Position numbers and translations under genes: made by a program
Origin: Pedobacter steynii
GTDB lineage: Bacteria; Bacteroidota; Bacteroidia; Sphingobacteriales; Sphingobacteriaceae
DNA: 64,000 nt
NCBI RefSeq assembly: GCF_900103665.1
Contig: NZ_FNGY01000017.1
Location: 82,755 to 146,754, forward strand
Reading direction: 5' to 3'
The notes under the pieces: generated by a model
The model's database searches: none
Seen by the model: only the letters and a program-made list of their open reading frames with translations
Told to the model about the DNA's origin: nothing
Shown: in pieces, positions 44,083 through 53,106 of the stretch
Layout of the letters: every line of letters starts with the position of its first letter
Numbering within the stretch: position 1 is the stretch's first letter

Positions 44083-46626
44083 ATGGAATCAAGAAGAGAA
44101 TTTATCAGAAAATCCCTTTTATTATCTGGCGCGGCCGGATTGTCGACAATGTTACCTGCCTCTATACAAAGGGCGCTGGCCATTGATCCAAAATTAGGAA
44201 GCAGCTTTCTTGATGCGGAACATATCGTGATCCTGATGCAGGAAAACCGGTCTTTCGACCATTGTTTTGGTACATTGCAAGGGGTGCGTGGATTTAATGA
44301 TCCCCGGGCAATCACGCTTCCTGATCAGAAACCGGTATGGATGCAAACCAATGCAACGGGTGAAACTTATGTGCCTTTTCGTTTAAATATTAAAGATTCT
44401 AAAGTGACCTGGATGGGCGATTTGCCACATTCAAGGGCAAGTCAGGTGGATGCTTATAACCGGGGTAAATATGATCAATGGTTAACTGCAAAAAGATCCG
44501 GCAACAAGAAATATAGCGACATGCCATTAACACTGGGCCATTATACCCGGGAAGATTTGCCTTTCAACTATGCGATGGCGGATGCGTTTACGGTTTGTGA
44601 TCAGAACTTCTGTTCGGCGATGACCAGTACGACACCCAACAGGTCGTTTTTCTGGACGGGTAAAGTATCCTATCAGCTGGATGGCCTACAGAAGGTAAAC
44701 ATTAGAAATGATGATTTTAGTTATGGAAAACTTCCCTGGAAGGCCTTTCCGGAGTTGCTGGAAGAAAATGACATCAGCTGGAAGTTCTATCAGAATGACC
44801 TGAGCTGCGGCGGTGGTTATAAAGGAGAAGAGAGGGCCTGGCTTGCTAATTTTGGCTGTAATTTACTGGAGTTCTTTGCGGCTTATAATGTTAAATTTTC
44901 CTCCCGTTATGTAAAGAACCTGCAAAAGCTGATAGAAACGCTCCCTGGTGAAATCAATAAACTGCAAGAAGCCAGTCCTTCAAGTGATGCAGCTGCAACA
45001 AAAATAAAGAAAGACCTGGAAAAGAAGTTAACCGCTTTGGATAACGCAGCTTCTGAATTGAAAATATGGAGTCAGGAAGCATATGAAAAGTTGTCTGATC
45101 AACAGAAACATTTATTTAAAAACGCTTTTGTAACCAATATCGGTGATCCTGATTACAGGGACGTTACGACATTGAATTATACAGATGAGGGGACTAAAAG
45201 AGAATTAACTGTTCCAAAAGGTGATGTTTTACATCAGTTCAGGACAGATGTGAATACGGGTAAATTACCTGCTGTTTCCTGGCTGGCAGGACCGCAGAAT
45301 TTCTCTGATCATCCAAGTGCACCCTGGTATGGGGCATGGTATGTTTCGGAAATCCTGGATATCCTGACTAAAAATCCGGAAGTATGGAAGAAAACCATCT
45401 TTATTACTACCTACGATGAAAATGACGGCTATTTTGATCATGTGCCACCATTCTCTATTCCGGATGCCAAAATTCCGGAAACAGGCCTTGTTTCTAAAGG
45501 GATTGATACAGAAATCGAGTATGTAAGGCTGGCAAATGAGTTGAAACAGGGTATTCCTGAAAAGGCGGCACGTGAAGCACCTATCGGGCTTGGATTTAGA
45601 GTACCCATGCTCATTGCTTCTCCGTGGAGCAGGGGAGGCCGGGTTTGCTCGGAAGTCTTTGATCATACCTCTACCTTGCAGTTTCTGGAAACATTTTTCA
45701 ATAAAAAACTCAACAAGAACCTTCACATAGAAAATATCAGCAATTGGAGAAGAGCGATATGTGGAGATTTGACTTCCGTATTTGCACCTTATAAAGGAGA
45801 AAAGGCAGATAAGATTAACTTTCTGCAACGAAATGATTTTGTGGAAGATATTTACAATGCGAAGTTTAAAGCAGAGCCAAATGGTTTTAAGAAGCTAACT
45901 GAGGCCGATGTTGCCGGGTTTATTCAAGATCCAATAAACCAGCATGTGATGTCTCAGCAGGAAAAGGGAATCCGGCCTTCTTGCGCCTTGCCTTATGAAT
46001 TGCATGTTAATGGTAAATTGAGTGCAGATCAGCAGTCTTTTGAAATCAGTTTTGGTGCTGGAGATACGGTCTTTGGTGCGAAGTCGGCAGGAGCGCCGTT
46101 TACAGTTGTGGCACCAGGAAAGTTTCAGGATGCTTTATCTAAAGCAGGAGCTGAAGTTTACAGAAACTGGTCTTTTGGTGTAGTTGCCGGTGATGAGCTG
46201 ACTTATAAATGGCCAGTCGGCGCTTTTGAGGGCTCAAAATATCAGCTTCTGGTAAATGGTCCTAATGGTTTCTTCAGATCCTTTAAAGGATTGGCTAAGG
46301 AGGCTTCCATAAATATTCATGCTGAATATGAAAAGGCCGGTTTGAAGCTGAGCGGAAATGTATTGCTGAAAATCACGAATCAAAACCGATCAAAAACATA
46401 CACCATACTGGTGGAGGATAATGGTTATGGCAATAGCGCAGTTAAAAATGGCATTAAGCCAGGTCAAACCTTAGCAGTGGTTATTGCTGCCGCTAAAAGT
46501 CATGGCTGGTATGATGCCAGTGTACGCATTGAAGGAAGTCCTGATTTTGAGCAGCGTTTTGCAGGCCGGGTAGAAACCGGCGCAGAAAGCTTTAGCGACC
46601 CGGTTATGGGAAGAAGCCCGAAATAA
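44083..46626 (+). CDS. Phosphocholine-specific phospholipase C
   Basis: An 847-residue Tat-exported enzyme: the N-terminus MESRREFIRKSLLLSGAAGL carries a twin-arginine-like signal. The alkaline-phosphatase-like catalytic domain starts with EHIVILMQENRSFDHCFGTL, with MTSTTPNRSFFWTG near 180 and TTYDENDGYFDHVPPFSIP near 450 that hold metal- and substrate-binding residues of the family. Two C-terminal DUF756 domains follow (YELHVNGKLSADQQSFEISF and LKITNQNRSKTYTILVEDNGY). It cleaves phosphatidylcholine or sphingomyelin outside the cytoplasm, releasing phosphocholine. It is divergent from the second SusCD operon, which may import a product. Confidence 0.93.
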   Translation: MESRREFIRKSLLLSGAAGLSTMLPASIQRALAIDPKLGSSFLDAEHIVILMQENRSFDHCFGTLQGVRGFNDPRAITLPDQKPVWMQTNATGETYVPFRLNIKDSKVTWMGDLPHSRASQVDAYNRGKYDQWLTAKRSGNKKYSDMPLTLGHYTREDLPFNYAMADAFTVCDQNFCSAMTSTTPNRSFFWTGKVSYQLDGLQKVNIRNDDFSYGKLPWKAFPELLEENDISWKFYQNDLSCGGGYKGEERAWLANFGCNLLEFFAAYNVKFSSRYVKNLQKLIETLPGEINKLQEASPSSDAAATKIKKDLEKKLTALDNAASELKIWSQEAYEKLSDQQKHLFKNAFVTNIGDPDYRDVTTLNYTDEGTKRELTVPKGDVLHQFRTDVNTGKLPAVSWLAGPQNFSDHPSAPWYGAWYVSEILDILTKNPEVWKKTIFITTYDENDGYFDHVPPFSIPDAKIPETGLVSKGIDTEIEYVRLANELKQGIPEKAAREAPIGLGFRVPMLIASPWSRGGRVCSEVFDHTSTLQFLETFFNKKLNKNLHIENISNWRRAICGDLTSVFAPYKGEKADKINFLQRNDFVEDIYNAKFKAEPNGFKKLTEADVAGFIQDPINQHVMSQQEKGIRPSCALPYELHVNGKLSADQQSFEISFGAGDTVFGAKSAGAPFTVVAPGKFQDALSKAGAEVYRNWSFGVVAGDELTYKWPVGAFEGSKYQLLVNGPNGFFRSFKGLAKEASINIHAEYEKAGLKLSGNVLLKITNQNRSKTYTILVEDNGYGNSAVKNGIKPGQTLAVVIAAAKSHGWYDASVRIEGSPDFEQRFAGRVETGAESFSDPVMGRSPK

Positions 46627-46634
46627 AAATCAGG

Positions 46635-47213
46635 TTATTTTTTTATCTTTTTAATGATCGTCTCTACAACGCGAGGGTAGTGCTGGTGTTCCAGTTGCTG
46701 CCCTTTGAATTTAATCAACTCCAGGTTGTCGTCTTTATCAATGCGGTATTTTGCCTGATAGATATACTCTCCTTCATCATAATTCTCGTTCACGTAGTGA
46801 ATAGTGATGCCTCCTTCTGTTTCATTCGCCTCCATAACTGCCTTGTGTACATGGTCTCCATACATTCCTTTTCCTCCGAATTTAGGTAGGATGGCAGGAT
46901 GGATATTGATGATGCGTCCCGGGTATTCGTGGATCAGTTTTTTAGGGATAAGCCATAAAAATCCTGCAAGTACGATGAGGTCTACTTCCAGATTTTTGAG
47001 CAGGTCGATGATGTGATCGGTATGATAAAATTCATTCCTGTCGAAAATATGAGAGGGGATTTCGAAGTTGTCTGCACGTTGTAAGACGTAAGCATCCGGA
47101 TTGTTGGTGAGTACCAGGGCGATCTCTACTTCAGGACTACGTTTAAAATGTTCCATCAGTTTTTGGGCATTGGAGCCTGAACCTGAAGCAAATATGGCGA
47201 TACGTTTTTTCAT
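46635..47213 (-). CDS. purN: Phosphoribosylglycinamide formyltransferase
   Basis: A 192-residue enzyme for the third step of purine synthesis, using 10-formyl-THF. It has IAIFASGSGSNAQKLMEHF at the start, VLAGFLWLIPKKLIHEYPGR near 81, the catalytic block IINIHPAILPKFGGKGMYG with the Asn-His pair, and GGITIHYVNENYDEGEYI. Length is normal. Convergent with the phospholipase C gene. Confidence 0.97.
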   Translation of the reverse strand: MKKRIAIFASGSGSNAQKLMEHFKRSPEVEIALVLTNNPDAYVLQRADNFEIPSHIFDRNEFYHTDHIIDLLKNLEVDLIVLAGFLWLIPKKLIHEYPGRIINIHPAILPKFGGKGMYGDHVHKAVMEANETEGGITIHYVNENYDEGEYIYQAKYRIDKDDNLELIKFKGQQLEHQHYPRVVETIIKKIKK

Positions 47214-47668
47214 CTGTGCTGGTTGATTTATGAACTCAAGCTGGTTTCACTGGTGTTTATGGGCCGGTGATTCCTGTCAAAAATAGCATTTTAAGCATTC
47301 ATCTGAAGATTTTTATTGCTTTTTGTATCATTTAGTAAGGATAGGTGGGGTTTAAATTGTCTTCGATTGTAACCATATCGTTATTCCCGGTATTTTAATA
47401 AATATCAAAGGGGAATTAAGGGGTGGGAGTGTTCGTGTTGAGTATTGAAAATGGAAAATTCCCAGGAGAAGTCTAAAAAGAAGAAGTATCTGCATTGGGG
47501 CTAGTGCATCCGGATAGAGGGGGATATAATGGGTTAAAAAGAATTATTTTATCTGTTACGAATGCAATACAGGCTGTTCTGCTGATGGGGCTGAGTACTA
47601 TAGTCCTGATTTATTAAAACACTATAAATCAATATTTAAGATTTATTAAAAATATTTGCGACTTCATT
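47214..47668. other. Long intergenic region between purN and the rpsT promoter
   Basis: About 450 bases without a supported gene. A 17-codon frame at about 47449 (MENSQEKSKKKKYLHWG) is too short and unsupported to call. No tRNA cloverleaf, strong hairpin or exact promoter is seen before the rpsT promoter. Confidence 0.4.
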
Positions 47669-47700
47669 TTGCATATTAAAAACATTAATTCTATATTTGC
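47669..47700 (+). promoter_or_regulatory. rpsT promoter
   Basis: TTTG (47669-47672), 20 bases, then TATATTTG (47693-47700): a full match to the Bacteroidota consensus. It gives a leader of about 93 bases before the rpsT ATG. The leader holds the small hairpin TTGGGATTGTACCCAA near 47738-47753, which may be involved in S20 autogenous control. Confidence 0.7.
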
Positions 47701-47795
47701 AGTCCGAAAAAAATGGAAAAACAAAAGGCTGGTAGCGGTTGGGATTGTACCCAATAGTCTTGAAAGCTTTAAAAGGAATATTATAATATTGAAAA

Positions 47796-48050
47796 ATGGC
47801 AAATCATAAATCTTCATTAAAAAGAATTAGAGCAAACGCAACTAAACGTTTACGTAACAGATATCAAGCTAAAACAACCCGTACTTTTATCAAAAGGTTA
47901 CGTGCTGCTGAAGACAAGAAAACTGGACAAGAATTATTACCGAAAGTAATTTCTATGTTAGATCGTTTGGCTAAGAAAAATGTTATTCACAAGAACAAAG
48001 CGGCTAACAACAAATCGAAGTTAACTAAATTTGTTAATGGCTTAAATTAA
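47796..48050 (+). CDS. rpsT: 30S ribosomal protein S20
   Basis: An 84-residue basic protein of the small ribosomal subunit that binds 16S rRNA. It starts MANHKSSLKRIRANATKRLR and contains KTTRTFIKRLRAAEDKKTG and the conserved ending KNVIHKNKAANNKSKLTKFV. A good promoter lies upstream and a strong terminator downstream, so it is a single-gene unit. Confidence 0.98.
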   Translation: MANHKSSLKRIRANATKRLRNRYQAKTTRTFIKRLRAAEDKKTGQELLPKVISMLDRLAKKNVIHKNKAANNKSKLTKFVNGLN

Positions 48051-48072
48051 ATATAGCTTTACAATATTATAG

Positions 48073-48106
48073 ACGGGATGTGCTTAATTGCAGATCCCGT
48101 TTTTTT
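48073..48106 (+). terminator. Rho-independent terminator of rpsT
   Basis: ACGGGAT and ATCCCGT pair over seven bases with a 14-base loop and are followed by six T. It ends five bases before the radC ATG, so radC needs read-through or a promoter inside rpsT. Confidence 0.8.
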
Positions 48107-48110
48107 ATTT

Positions 48111-48812
48111 ATGGCTAAATACAAACCGAAAATAGGAATCAAGCAATGGGCTGAGGCCGACAGGCCCCGGGAGAAATTGATGCAGTACGGAAGGAGGCAC
48201 CTCACCGATGCAGAATTGATTGCCGTATTGATCGGTTCCGGTAATTTGGAAGAAACCTCCGTTGACCTGAGTAAGCGGATTCTTTCGGCCTACAAAAACG
48301 ACCTGGACAAACTGGGGAGGGCCACGGTTAAGGAACTTTCTAATTTTCGGGGGATAGGTGTAGCAAAGGCGATTGCCATTGTTGCCGGTCTGGAGCTCGG
48401 GCGCCGGAGAAAAGAGGAGATTACAGAACTCAAATTCGTTCAGATTAAAGATGCCAAAGATAGTTATGAGCAGTTTTATCCCGTGCTTACTGACTTGCCA
48501 CATGAAGAATTTTGGGTGTTGTTGCTGAACCGGGCAAACCATGTCATCAGTAAACATCAGATCAGTAAGGGCGGTTTGTCCGGAACTGTCGCTGATCCCA
48601 AGGTGATCTTTAAAATAGCAATGGACCATGATGCCGCTTATCTCATTTTGGCACACAACCATCCTTCCGGAAATTTAAAGCCCAGTCAGGAGGACCTGAT
48701 CCTCACCAGGAAGCTGATCACCGCAGGAAAATTGTTGGACCTGAATGTGCTTGATCACTTAATTATTACAAACAATTCTTATCTAAGTTTCAATGATGAG
48801 GGTTTAATTTAA
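48111..48812 (+). CDS. radC: RadC family JAMM-domain protein
   Basis: A 233-residue protein from the ATG at 48111 (MAKYKPKIGIKQWAEADRPR); the frame extends upstream only into the rpsT terminator. An N-terminal helix-hairpin-helix region (KELSNFRGIGVAKAIAIVAG) is followed by a JAMM/MPN domain with the zinc motif AHNHPSGNLKPSQED. RadC-type proteins are linked to DNA repair or mobile elements, but their biochemical role is unsettled. Here it is chromosomal between core genes. Confidence 0.95.
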   Translation: MAKYKPKIGIKQWAEADRPREKLMQYGRRHLTDAELIAVLIGSGNLEETSVDLSKRILSAYKNDLDKLGRATVKELSNFRGIGVAKAIAIVAGLELGRRRKEEITELKFVQIKDAKDSYEQFYPVLTDLPHEEFWVLLLNRANHVISKHQISKGGLSGTVADPKVIFKIAMDHDAAYLILAHNHPSGNLKPSQEDLILTRKLITAGKLLDLNVLDHLIITNNSYLSFNDEGLI

Positions 48813-48838
48813 CCTACATTAAGTAATTTGCCCTTCTT

Positions 48839-49675
48839 ATGAGAAAGGTAATCCAGTTAAGTCTTGTATTGCTGTTGATGGTATCAATGGCCAATGCACA
48901 AAGGGAAAATGCAATTAACATCATTTCCTATAACATTCGTTTAAATGTAGCTTCTGATGGCGAAAATGCCTGGCCTAAACGTAAAGATAACGTGAAGGCG
49001 CTGGTGCGTTTTCATGATGCAGACATCCTCTGTGTCCAGGAAGCCCTGCCCTTGCAGGTAGATGAATTACTAGAAAACACCAATTATGCGATGGAAGGTG
49101 TGGGGCGCGACGATGGAAAGCGTGCAGGGGAGTTTTCGGCGATCTACTTTGATAAATCCAGATTTATTAAAAAAGATGGAGGCACATTCTGGTTGTCGGA
49201 AACTCCTGAAAAGCCTTCTAAAGGATGGGATGCGGCTTTGAACAGGGTTTGTTCCTGGGTCAGGCTCTTTGATAAAAAGAATAAAAAAGAGTTTTTGGTT
49301 TTTAATACCCATTACGACCATATCGGTGTACAGGCGAGGATCGAATCTGCAAAACTCCTGAAAAGGAAAATACAGGAGATCGCACCAAAGTTGCCGGTCG
49401 TATTTACGGGTGATTTGAATGTAACTCCGGAAACTGAGGCGATTGCTACCATTAAATCTTTCCTTATTGATGCAAAAGAAGCTTCTGTAGAACCTGCTTA
49501 TGGTCCGGTGGGTACTTTTAACGCTTTTAAATTTGATAGCCCCCTGAAGGATAAAATTGATTACATCTTTGTGAACAAAGGTTTTAAGGTTCAAAAGTTT
49601 GGCGTGTTGTCGGATAGCAAGGATTTACGTTATCCTTCAGACCACTTACCAATTATTGCCCGTTTATCTTTCTAA
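48839..49675 (+). CDS. Secreted endonuclease/exonuclease/phosphatase family protein
   Basis: A 278-residue protein with a signal peptide (VIQLSLVLLLMVSMANAQ). The DNase I-like fold motifs are in order: INIISYNIRLN, ADILCVQEALPLQ, FNTHYDHIGVQARIESAKLL, VVFTGDLNVTPET, and the closing YPSDHLPIIARL, which together supply the metal-binding Glu, Asp and His. Exported members hydrolyse nucleic acids, sphingomyelin or other phosphodiesters. It follows radC by 26 bases. Substrate cannot be fixed from sequence. Confidence 0.92.
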   Translation: MRKVIQLSLVLLLMVSMANAQRENAINIISYNIRLNVASDGENAWPKRKDNVKALVRFHDADILCVQEALPLQVDELLENTNYAMEGVGRDDGKRAGEFSAIYFDKSRFIKKDGGTFWLSETPEKPSKGWDAALNRVCSWVRLFDKKNKKEFLVFNTHYDHIGVQARIESAKLLKRKIQEIAPKLPVVFTGDLNVTPETEAIATIKSFLIDAKEASVEPAYGPVGTFNAFKFDSPLKDKIDYIFVNKGFKVQKFGVLSDSKDLRYPSDHLPIIARLSF

Positions 49676-49702
49676 GACATTTACACCGACGGCATTATTT
49701 TA

Positions 49703-49710
49703 TATCTTTG
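49703..49710 (+). promoter_or_regulatory. Probable -7 element of pheT
   Basis: TATCTTTG matches TAnnTTTG and lies 22 bases before the pheT ATG. No TTG is seen at the -33 position. Confidence 0.5.
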
Positions 49711-49732
49711 CATTTTATACTGAATATACAAC

Positions 49733-52132
49733 ATGAAGATATCATACAAGTGGCTGACACAATTCCTGACAACTGATAAAACTCCTGCAGAACTTTCATT
49801 GATCCTGACCGACATTGGCTTGGAAGTAGAAAGTCTGGAAACAGTACAAGCTGTTGCAGGCGGATTGGAAGGATTGGTGATTGGTCATGTATTGAGCTGT
49901 GTACAACACCCGAATGCCGATCGTTTACGCGTAACGACGGTGGATGTAGGCGGAGCGGAAAACATACAGATCGTTTGCGGTGCACCCAATGTAGCCACTG
50001 GTCAGAAGGTTGTGGTAGCTACCGTAGGTACTACTGTTTACCCGAATGAAGGAGAACCATTTAAGATCAATAAATCTAAAATCAGAGGCGAAGTTTCTGA
50101 AGGAATGATTTGTGCTGAAGATGAAATAGGCCTGGGTGTTTCCCATGATGGTATTTTGGTACTTCCTGAAGATACGCAGATCGGACTCAGTGCTAAATCT
50201 TACTTCAACTTAGAAGACGATTATTTATACGAAATCGGGTTGACGCCTAACCGGGCTGATGCAGCTTCGCATTTAGGTGTGGCCAGAGATCTGGCGGCTT
50301 ATTTACGTACGCCATTAACAATGCCTGATGTAACTGCATTTAACACTGCAAATGAGCAGGTGACTATTGAGGTGAGTGTGGAAGATGCTGAAGCATGTCC
50401 AAGATATAGCGGTGTTTCCGTTTCGGGAATTACGGTTAAGACTTCGCCAGACTGGTTACAGGATAAATTGAAAGTAATCGGCATTCGCCCGATCAATAAT
50501 ATCGTTGACATTACCAATTACGTATTGCATGAATTAGGGCAACCACTTCATGCTTTTGATGCAGATAGCCTTAAAGGCGGACAAATCATCGTTAAGAAAT
50601 GTGCAGAAGGAACTCCTTTTGTAACGCTTGATGGTGTAGAACGTAAGTTGTCTGCGGAAGACCTGATGATTTGTAATGCAGAAGAGCCGATGGCTATTGC
50701 AGGTGTATTCGGGGGTAAGAACTCGGGTATAAATGAAACAACAACAAAGGTCTTCCTGGAAAGCGCTTATTTTGACGCTAAAACGATACGAAAGACTGCT
50801 AAAAGACACGGACTGAAGACTGATGCTTCTTTTAGATATGAGCGTGGTACAGATCCGGAAATGACGATCTTTGCGCTAAAACGCGCAGCGTTATTGATTC
50901 AGGAATTGGCAGGTGGAGAAATCTCTTCTGTGATCTCCGATGTCTATCCGGCTCCCGTTGCTCCTTTCGATGTGGAAGTAAATTACAATAACATCAATAA
51001 ACTGATTGGTGCCGAGATTCCCCATGCAGAAATTAAGGACATCATTACTGCTTTAAGTATTGAAGTGGTGGCCGAAACTGCAGAAGGTTTGTCATTGAAG
51101 GTGCCTAGCTATAAAGTGGATGTGACGCGTGAGTGTGATATCACAGAAGAAGTACTTCGGATTTATGGTTATAACAAGATTGCGATTCCAAGTAAAATCA
51201 ATGCTTCCTTGTCCAATACTTCTAAACCTGATGTAGAGCAGACGCAACACGTAATTGCGGATATGCTGACTGCCAATGGATTTTTGGAGATCTGGTGTAA
51301 CTCTCTTACTAAAGGTGCTTATTCTAAGAACCCTGAAGAAGCCGTTCAGATCCTGAACCCTTTGAGTTCTGATTTGAATGTGATGCGTCAGGGCTTGTTA
51401 ATGCCGGCATTGGAAAGTGTGGCTTACAACCAGAACAGAAAAACAGCAGACATTAAGTTTTATGAATTCGGTAAAACTTACCATCTGATCAATGAAAAAT
51501 ATGTGGAGCGTCCGCGCCTGCTGATCCTGATCTCCGGATCGAATCAGTCAGAGCAATGGAACCATAAAGTTTCTCCGGTAAGCTTCTATCACTTAAAAGC
51601 TGCTGTGGATGCAGTGATCGGTCGTTTGGGGATTAGTAATTACCAATCGGCAGATGTGAGTGATGATAATTTTGCTTACGGACTGAAGTATTTCAGAGGC
51701 GATAAGGCGATCGTGACTTTCGGTGCGGCAACGACTGCAGACCGGAAGAAAGCAGATGTGGATAAAGAGGTGTTTTACGCCGATTTTGATTGGGCTTTAT
51801 TACTCGACATTGTCAAAAAGAATAAAATTGTGAATAAGGAAGTGTCGAAATATCCTGCCGTAAGAAGGGATTTATCGATGCTGGTAGATACAGATGTAAC
51901 CTTTGATCAGTTGAAAACTATTGCTTTTAAAACAGAGAAGAAGCTGATTAAGAGCGTACAAGTGTTTGATGTGTATGTAGGAGAGAAACTTCCTGAAGGG
52001 AAGAAATCTTATGCCTTGAACTTCACACTGCAGGACGAGGAGCAGACCTTAACCGATAAGCAAATTGATGCGGTGATGCAAAAGATTATTTCTAACTTAG
52101 CGCAAACAGCAAAAGCGGAAATAAGAAAATAA
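49733..52132 (+). CDS. pheT: Phenylalanine-tRNA ligase beta subunit
   Basis: A 799-residue subunit of the alpha2-beta2 enzyme. It has an N-terminal tRNA-binding EMAP-like domain (VIGHVLSCVQHPNADRL), the B3/B4 editing domain (LTPNRADAASHLGVARDLAA), the B5 domain (YNNINKLIGAEIPHAEI), the catalytic-like core (MRQGLLMPALESVAYNQNRK), and the C-terminal anticodon-binding FDX-ACB domain (SKYPAVRRDLSMLVDTDVTF). Length fits the full form. The alpha subunit is elsewhere, as in many Bacteroidota. Confidence 0.98.
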   Translation: MKISYKWLTQFLTTDKTPAELSLILTDIGLEVESLETVQAVAGGLEGLVIGHVLSCVQHPNADRLRVTTVDVGGAENIQIVCGAPNVATGQKVVVATVGTTVYPNEGEPFKINKSKIRGEVSEGMICAEDEIGLGVSHDGILVLPEDTQIGLSAKSYFNLEDDYLYEIGLTPNRADAASHLGVARDLAAYLRTPLTMPDVTAFNTANEQVTIEVSVEDAEACPRYSGVSVSGITVKTSPDWLQDKLKVIGIRPINNIVDITNYVLHELGQPLHAFDADSLKGGQIIVKKCAEGTPFVTLDGVERKLSAEDLMICNAEEPMAIAGVFGGKNSGINETTTKVFLESAYFDAKTIRKTAKRHGLKTDASFRYERGTDPEMTIFALKRAALLIQELAGGEISSVISDVYPAPVAPFDVEVNYNNINKLIGAEIPHAEIKDIITALSIEVVAETAEGLSLKVPSYKVDVTRECDITEEVLRIYGYNKIAIPSKINASLSNTSKPDVEQTQHVIADMLTANGFLEIWCNSLTKGAYSKNPEEAVQILNPLSSDLNVMRQGLLMPALESVAYNQNRKTADIKFYEFGKTYHLINEKYVERPRLLILISGSNQSEQWNHKVSPVSFYHLKAAVDAVIGRLGISNYQSADVSDDNFAYGLKYFRGDKAIVTFGAATTADRKKADVDKEVFYADFDWALLLDIVKKNKIVNKEVSKYPAVRRDLSMLVDTDVTFDQLKTIAFKTEKKLIKSVQVFDVYVGEKLPEGKKSYALNFTLQDEEQTLTDKQIDAVMQKIISNLAQTAKAEIRK

Positions 52133-52180
52133 TTTATTGCGTTTAAAAAATATTTAGATTAGTAAACAAACTTTAATAAC

Positions 52181-52471
52181 ATGTCTTCGGTTGCCGATCA
52201 ATTAAACTCCGTATTGCAGAAAACAGCTCGTGTAATAGAGCTCTGTAATGCCTTACAGGAAGAAAACGATTTATTGAAGCAGGAAAATCAATCTATAAAA
52301 GTTGCGCTGGATAACTCTAAAAATAAGAATGCAGATCTGGATGAAAAGCTCAGAGTGTTGAAATTAGCGAAGAGTATTGAAGGTACAAGTGAAAAGACAC
52401 TTGATATAAAGCAAAAAATTAACGATTTTGTGCGTGAAATAGATAAGTGCGTGGTCTTACTGAAGAAGTAA
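52181..52471 (+). CDS. Small coiled-coil protein upstream of zapA (ZapB-like)
   Basis: A 96-residue protein that is almost wholly coiled coil: SVADQLNSVLQKTARVIELC, then LQEENDLLKQENQSIKVAL with heptad leucines, ending FVREIDKCVVLLKK. It lies 48 bases after pheT and 32 before zapA on the same strand. Genes of this shape regularly precede zapA in Bacteroidota and may act in cell division like ZapB, but sequence alone does not prove this. Confidence 0.75.
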   Translation: MSSVADQLNSVLQKTARVIELCNALQEENDLLKQENQSIKVALDNSKNKNADLDEKLRVLKLAKSIEGTSEKTLDIKQKINDFVREIDKCVVLLKK

Positions 52472-52503
52472 GGAAAACAGAAAAAGTGAAACAAAGCTAA
52501 GAA

Positions 52504-52794
52504 ATGGGAGAAATCTCGATAAAAATAACTATTTCCGACCGTATCTATCCCTTAAAGGTAAATACAGAAGAGGAAGAAATTGTGAGGCGGGCAGCAAAGA
52601 TTATTAATGAGCGCATAAAGGACTATCAGGAAAATTATGCGGTCAGGGATAAACAGGATTTGCTTTCAATGGCAGTATTGCATTATGCAACGGCAGTGCT
52701 GCGTGTTGAAAACAAAGTCCAGGATCAGGATACTGCTGTAGCCGAAAAGGTAGAGGAACTGGATAGTTTATTAAATGATTTTTTCTCCAAATAG
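52504..52794 (+). CDS. zapA: Cell division protein ZapA
   Basis: A 96-residue ZapA, which binds and bundles FtsZ filaments. The N-terminal domain has EISIKITISDRIYPLKVNTE, followed by IVRRAAKIINERIKDYQENY and the C-terminal coiled coil ATAVLRVENKVQDQDTAVAE. The motif DRIYPLKV is typical of Bacteroidota ZapA. It follows the coiled-coil gene and precedes a probable 6S RNA. Confidence 0.93.
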   Translation: MGEISIKITISDRIYPLKVNTEEEEIVRRAAKIINERIKDYQENYAVRDKQDLLSMAVLHYATAVLRVENKVQDQDTAVAEKVEELDSLLNDFFSK

Positions 52795-52833
52795 GAGCGT
52801 TCTTTATATAAGTTAAGATTAGCACAATGATAT

Positions 52834-53008
52834 AGCCGCAGCTACATTTTTGGGTTTCACAAATTTTAAAACTTAACACTTCAATATTTATAGAATTAAG
52901 AGGGTGTATTTCATCTACATTTATGTACCTGAAAATGACTTAAATTCTAATTATAACTCGTTGAGGTTTTGAATAGTTGAGACTTATTGATTGGTTGCGG
53001 TTTTTTTA
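52834..53008 (+). ncRNA. ssrS: Candidate 6S RNA between zapA and rny
   Basis: The gap between zapA and rny holds complementary ends: AGCCGCAGCT (52834-52843) pairs over ten positions, including G-T pairs, with GGTTGCGGTT (52993-53002), directly followed by a run of T. This makes a closing stem plus terminator around a transcript of about 175 bases, the size of 6S RNA. Inside, GAATTAAG near 52893 can pair with CTTAAATTC near 52940 as an inner hairpin. 6S RNAs bind and inhibit the housekeeping RNA polymerase. In Bacteroidota a 6S gene between zapA and rny is known to me, which supports the call. Ends are approximate. Confidence 0.6.
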
Positions 53009-53106
53009 TAAACATGATTTAAAGATATCCTGAGGGGGAAATGTACGGGATCATTTAAACTACATCTGAGGGACAAAGGAAATATATAAATACAGATGAA
53101 CTAAAA

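Noticed and set aside
47449..47502. A 17-codon frame with Lys-rich sequence in the purN-rpsT gap
   Set aside because: Too short, no promoter or conserved feature, and the codons look random.
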